Positions 62,429 through 64,000 of a stretch of DNA of 64,000 nucleotides are shown one piece after another. The stretch spans positions 1,560 to 65,559 of the forward strand of contig NZ_MUMH01000025.1 of the NCBI RefSeq assembly GCF_002155965.1, written 5' to 3'. This DNA comes from Allokutzneria sp. NRRL B-24872 (GTDB taxonomy: Bacteria; Actinomycetota; Actinomycetes; Mycobacteriales; Pseudonocardiaceae). The position numbers and the translations under genes are program-made. Within the stretch, counting starts at the first letter, position 1; every line of letters starts with the position of its first letter. Under the pieces are notes generated by a model. That model had not been told where the DNA came from. It was given only the letters and a program-made list of their open reading frames with translations, and did no database searches.

Positions 62429-63331
62429 ATGACGGCGCCGCTGGCCGTGGCGGGCATCGAACCCGCCGACGTGGCCTCCCAGGAACAGCTGACCGACGGC
62501 TTCTACAACACGCTCTACCTGCTGGAGATGGTCGACGGCGCGCGCCAGGTGCTGAAGGTCGAGCCGTCGCGGGGCGAGCCCCGGTTGAACTACGAGATCG
62601 CCCTGCTCGCGGCCGAGGAGATGTTCCTGCGCGTCGCGGAGTCCGGCGGTGTCCCGGTGCCGCACGTGGTCCGCGGCGGCGAGGGCTACCTGCTCATGGA
62701 GGAGGTGCCGGGGGTCAACTGGCACCGCCTCGGCGGCTCGCTCGACGCGGCCGAGCACGAGCGGCTGCGCGCCGAACTCGGCCGGATCGTCGCCGACCTG
62801 CACCGGCTGACCGGCAAGCGCTTCGGCTACGCGCAGCGCGGGCTGGCGACCACCTGGCGCGAGGCCTTCCTCGGCATGGTGGACGCGCTGATCGCCGACG
62901 CCGCGCGCTTCGGCGTGGAGCTGCCCGAGCTGCGCAAGCGCTTCGCGGGCGTCGCCGACGTGCTCGACGACGTGGCGACGCCGGTGCTGGTCCACTTCGA
63001 CCTGTGGGCGGGCAACATCCTCATCGACGAGCCCCGGGGCACCCGGCACATCAGCGCGCTGGTCGACGGCGAGCGCTCGTTCTGGGGCGACCCGCTCGCC
63101 GACATGGCCTCGCTGGCGCTGTTCGGCGACATCGAACAGGACGAGGCCTTCCTGAGCGGCTACCGCCAGGCCGGGGGAGTGCTGCTCTTCGACGACTCCG
63201 CGCGCAAGCGCATCGCGCTCTACCAGGCCTACCTCTACGCGATCATGCTCGTGGAGGCCGCGCCGAGGAAGCGCCCCGCCGCCCCGCAGACCGCCGAAGC
63301 GCTGGAGCGGGCGCTGGCCGTCCTCGGCTGA
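62429..63331 (+). CDS. Phosphotransferase (APH/fructosamine kinase-like)
   Basis: The 300-residue protein has a kinase-like fold: an N-lobe with RQVLKVEPSRGEPRL, then the catalytic loop VHFDLWAGNIL (HxDxxxxN) and metal site VDGERSFWGDPLADMA (Asp/Glu in place of DFG-like). Members phosphorylate small sugars, aminoglycosides or ketosamines. TAGGCT ends 7 nt before ATG 62429, so a leaderless start is likely. An upstream extension of the same frame overlaps the TetR gene and is not used. Confidence 0.88.
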   Translation: MTAPLAVAGIEPADVASQEQLTDGFYNTLYLLEMVDGARQVLKVEPSRGEPRLNYEIALLAAEEMFLRVAESGGVPVPHVVRGGEGYLLMEEVPGVNWHRLGGSLDAAEHERLRAELGRIVADLHRLTGKRFGYAQRGLATTWREAFLGMVDALIADAARFGVELPELRKRFAGVADVLDDVATPVLVHFDLWAGNILIDEPRGTRHISALVDGERSFWGDPLADMASLALFGDIEQDEAFLSGYRQAGGVLLFDDSARKRIALYQAYLYAIMLVEAAPRKRPAAPQTAEALERALAVLG

Positions 63332-63354
63332 GCGGTGTGACGAGATGACCTGCC

Positions 63355-63390
63355 GGGGCTGGGCGGACCCCGCGATACCCGCCCAGCCCC
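63355..63390. terminator. Bidirectional hairpin terminator
   Basis: GGGGCTGGGCGG (63355-63366) and CCGCCCAGCCCC (63379-63390) are perfect 12-bp arms with a 12-nt loop, between convergent genes. Confidence 0.85.
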
Positions 63391-63397
63391 AACGGGT

Positions 63398-64000
63398 TCA
63401 GGGCTTGCCGCCGGGCTTGGGGCCCTGGTAGTCCTCCATCGAGGACTTGTCGATGCCGACCTCGTAGCGGATGCCGGGGCTGACCTCGTTGCCGCTCACC
63501 GTCGCGTGCGTGGACTTGATCGCCAGGCCGATGGCCTTGGTCGGCGAAGCCGCGAACTCGTTGTTCTCGATGGTGGCGTGCCGCACGTCCTCGAACATCA
63601 ACGCCTGCGAGGCCTTGAGCGTCTCGCAGAAGTTGCCGCGGATGGTGAAGTGCGAGCTGTGGCCCTTGCCGCTGCCCTCGCCCTCGTTGGGGCCCTCCGC
63701 CATGAGGCACATGTTGTCGATCTTCTGACAGCGGTTGCCCTCGATGAGCACGTTGTTGCTGCCGGGGGTGTTCGTGGCGTAGGTCTGCATGCAGTCGGCG
63801 TGACCGTACTTGTTGCTCGTCCCGCTGATCGTGTTGCGCAGGATCTTGATGTTGTCGCCGAAGAACCGGATGCCGTCCCCGTCCCCGCCGACCGGGTTGG
63901 TGATCACGTTGTCCGCCAACGTGATGTTGTTGCCCTGCGCGCGGATTCCCGGCGCTGACGGCCTGGTCATCCTGAAGTTGAGGATGACGACGTTGCCGGT
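63398..64000 (-). CDS. Right-handed parallel beta-helix protein (partial, N-terminus beyond window)
   Basis: 201 codons are open from the window edge to the stop at 63398. The sequence has a regular beta-helix rhythm with coils ending in Asn (LADNVITNPVGGDG, ILRNTISG, IEGNRCQKIDN, IRGNFCETLK, IENNEFAASP, VSGNEVSP), typical of pectate-lyase/NosD-like folds. It includes HADCMQTY, which may be part of an active groove. The N-terminal signal peptide, if any, is outside. Substrate unknown; polysaccharide binding or cleavage is the usual activity. Confidence 0.82.
   Translation of the reverse strand, partial: TGNVVILNFRMTRPSAPGIRAQGNNITLADNVITNPVGGDGDGIRFFGDNIKILRNTISGTSNKYGHADCMQTYATNTPGSNNVLIEGNRCQKIDNMCLMAEGPNEGEGSGKGHSSHFTIRGNFCETLKASQALMFEDVRHATIENNEFAASPTKAIGLAIKSTHATVSGNEVSPGIRYEVGIDKSSMEDYQGPKPGGKP

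Overview
The window is GC-rich, densely coded DNA from a filamentous actinomycete, most likely a member of the Pseudonocardiaceae. This is inferred from codon bias, GTG starts, an MCE operon, SARP and TetR regulators and a polyketide cluster, not from any marker gene. Many genes overlap at ATGA or GTGA. At least thirteen genes have a -10-like hexamer (often TAGGCT, TAGGGT or similar) only 6-7 nt before the start codon, which suggests leaderless mRNAs.

Layout. 1-1828: a DUF222/HNH nuclease gene cut by the window edge, whose Shine-Dalgarno lies in the loop of a perfect hairpin, followed by a 21-23 bp repeat array. 1829-2677: a membrane pseudokinase. 2825-11662: a nine-gene operon for MCE proteins A-F plus a two-domain MCE-associated lipoprotein. 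It lacks YrbE permeases and is bracketed by two related secreted proteins. 11742-16429: a PucR-type regulator, an HD phosphohydrolase, an exported agmatine deiminase with its TetR, an AhpD-like protein and an ArsR.

16435-27745 is the most unusual region, a compact hybrid biosynthetic locus. One arm (minus strand) encodes a KS-AT-DH-ACP polyketide synthase, a TubC-docking/condensation protein and an Old Yellow Enzyme. The divergent arm encodes a HydE/PylB-like radical SAM enzyme, an ANL acyl ligase with a Cys-rich tail and an alpha/beta hydrolase, followed by a DUF5937/ArsR regulator. The DH and condensation domains have lost their catalytic histidines.

27756-40579: housekeeping and accessory enzymes (dienelactone hydrolase, DUF2252, GlcD-like oxidase, MDR reductase, Ntn hydrolase), small secreted proteins, a four-gene tRNA array, and membrane/XRE modules with clear operators. 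40612-50480: several TetR-controlled modules (DUF4345/TetR, serine hydrolase/TetR, MFS exporter/TetR, KASIII/TetR), each with palindromic operators, and two decayed genes at 46414-47783. 50481-64000: a recombinase-like protein lacking catalytic residues, a NarL-type two-component system whose response regulator has a GQE-repeat linker, a LuxR regulator, an AfsR-type SARP, a UvrA-like ABC protein that seems to start at CTG with a divergent TetR, an EF-hand protein, a phosphotransferase and a partial beta-helix protein.
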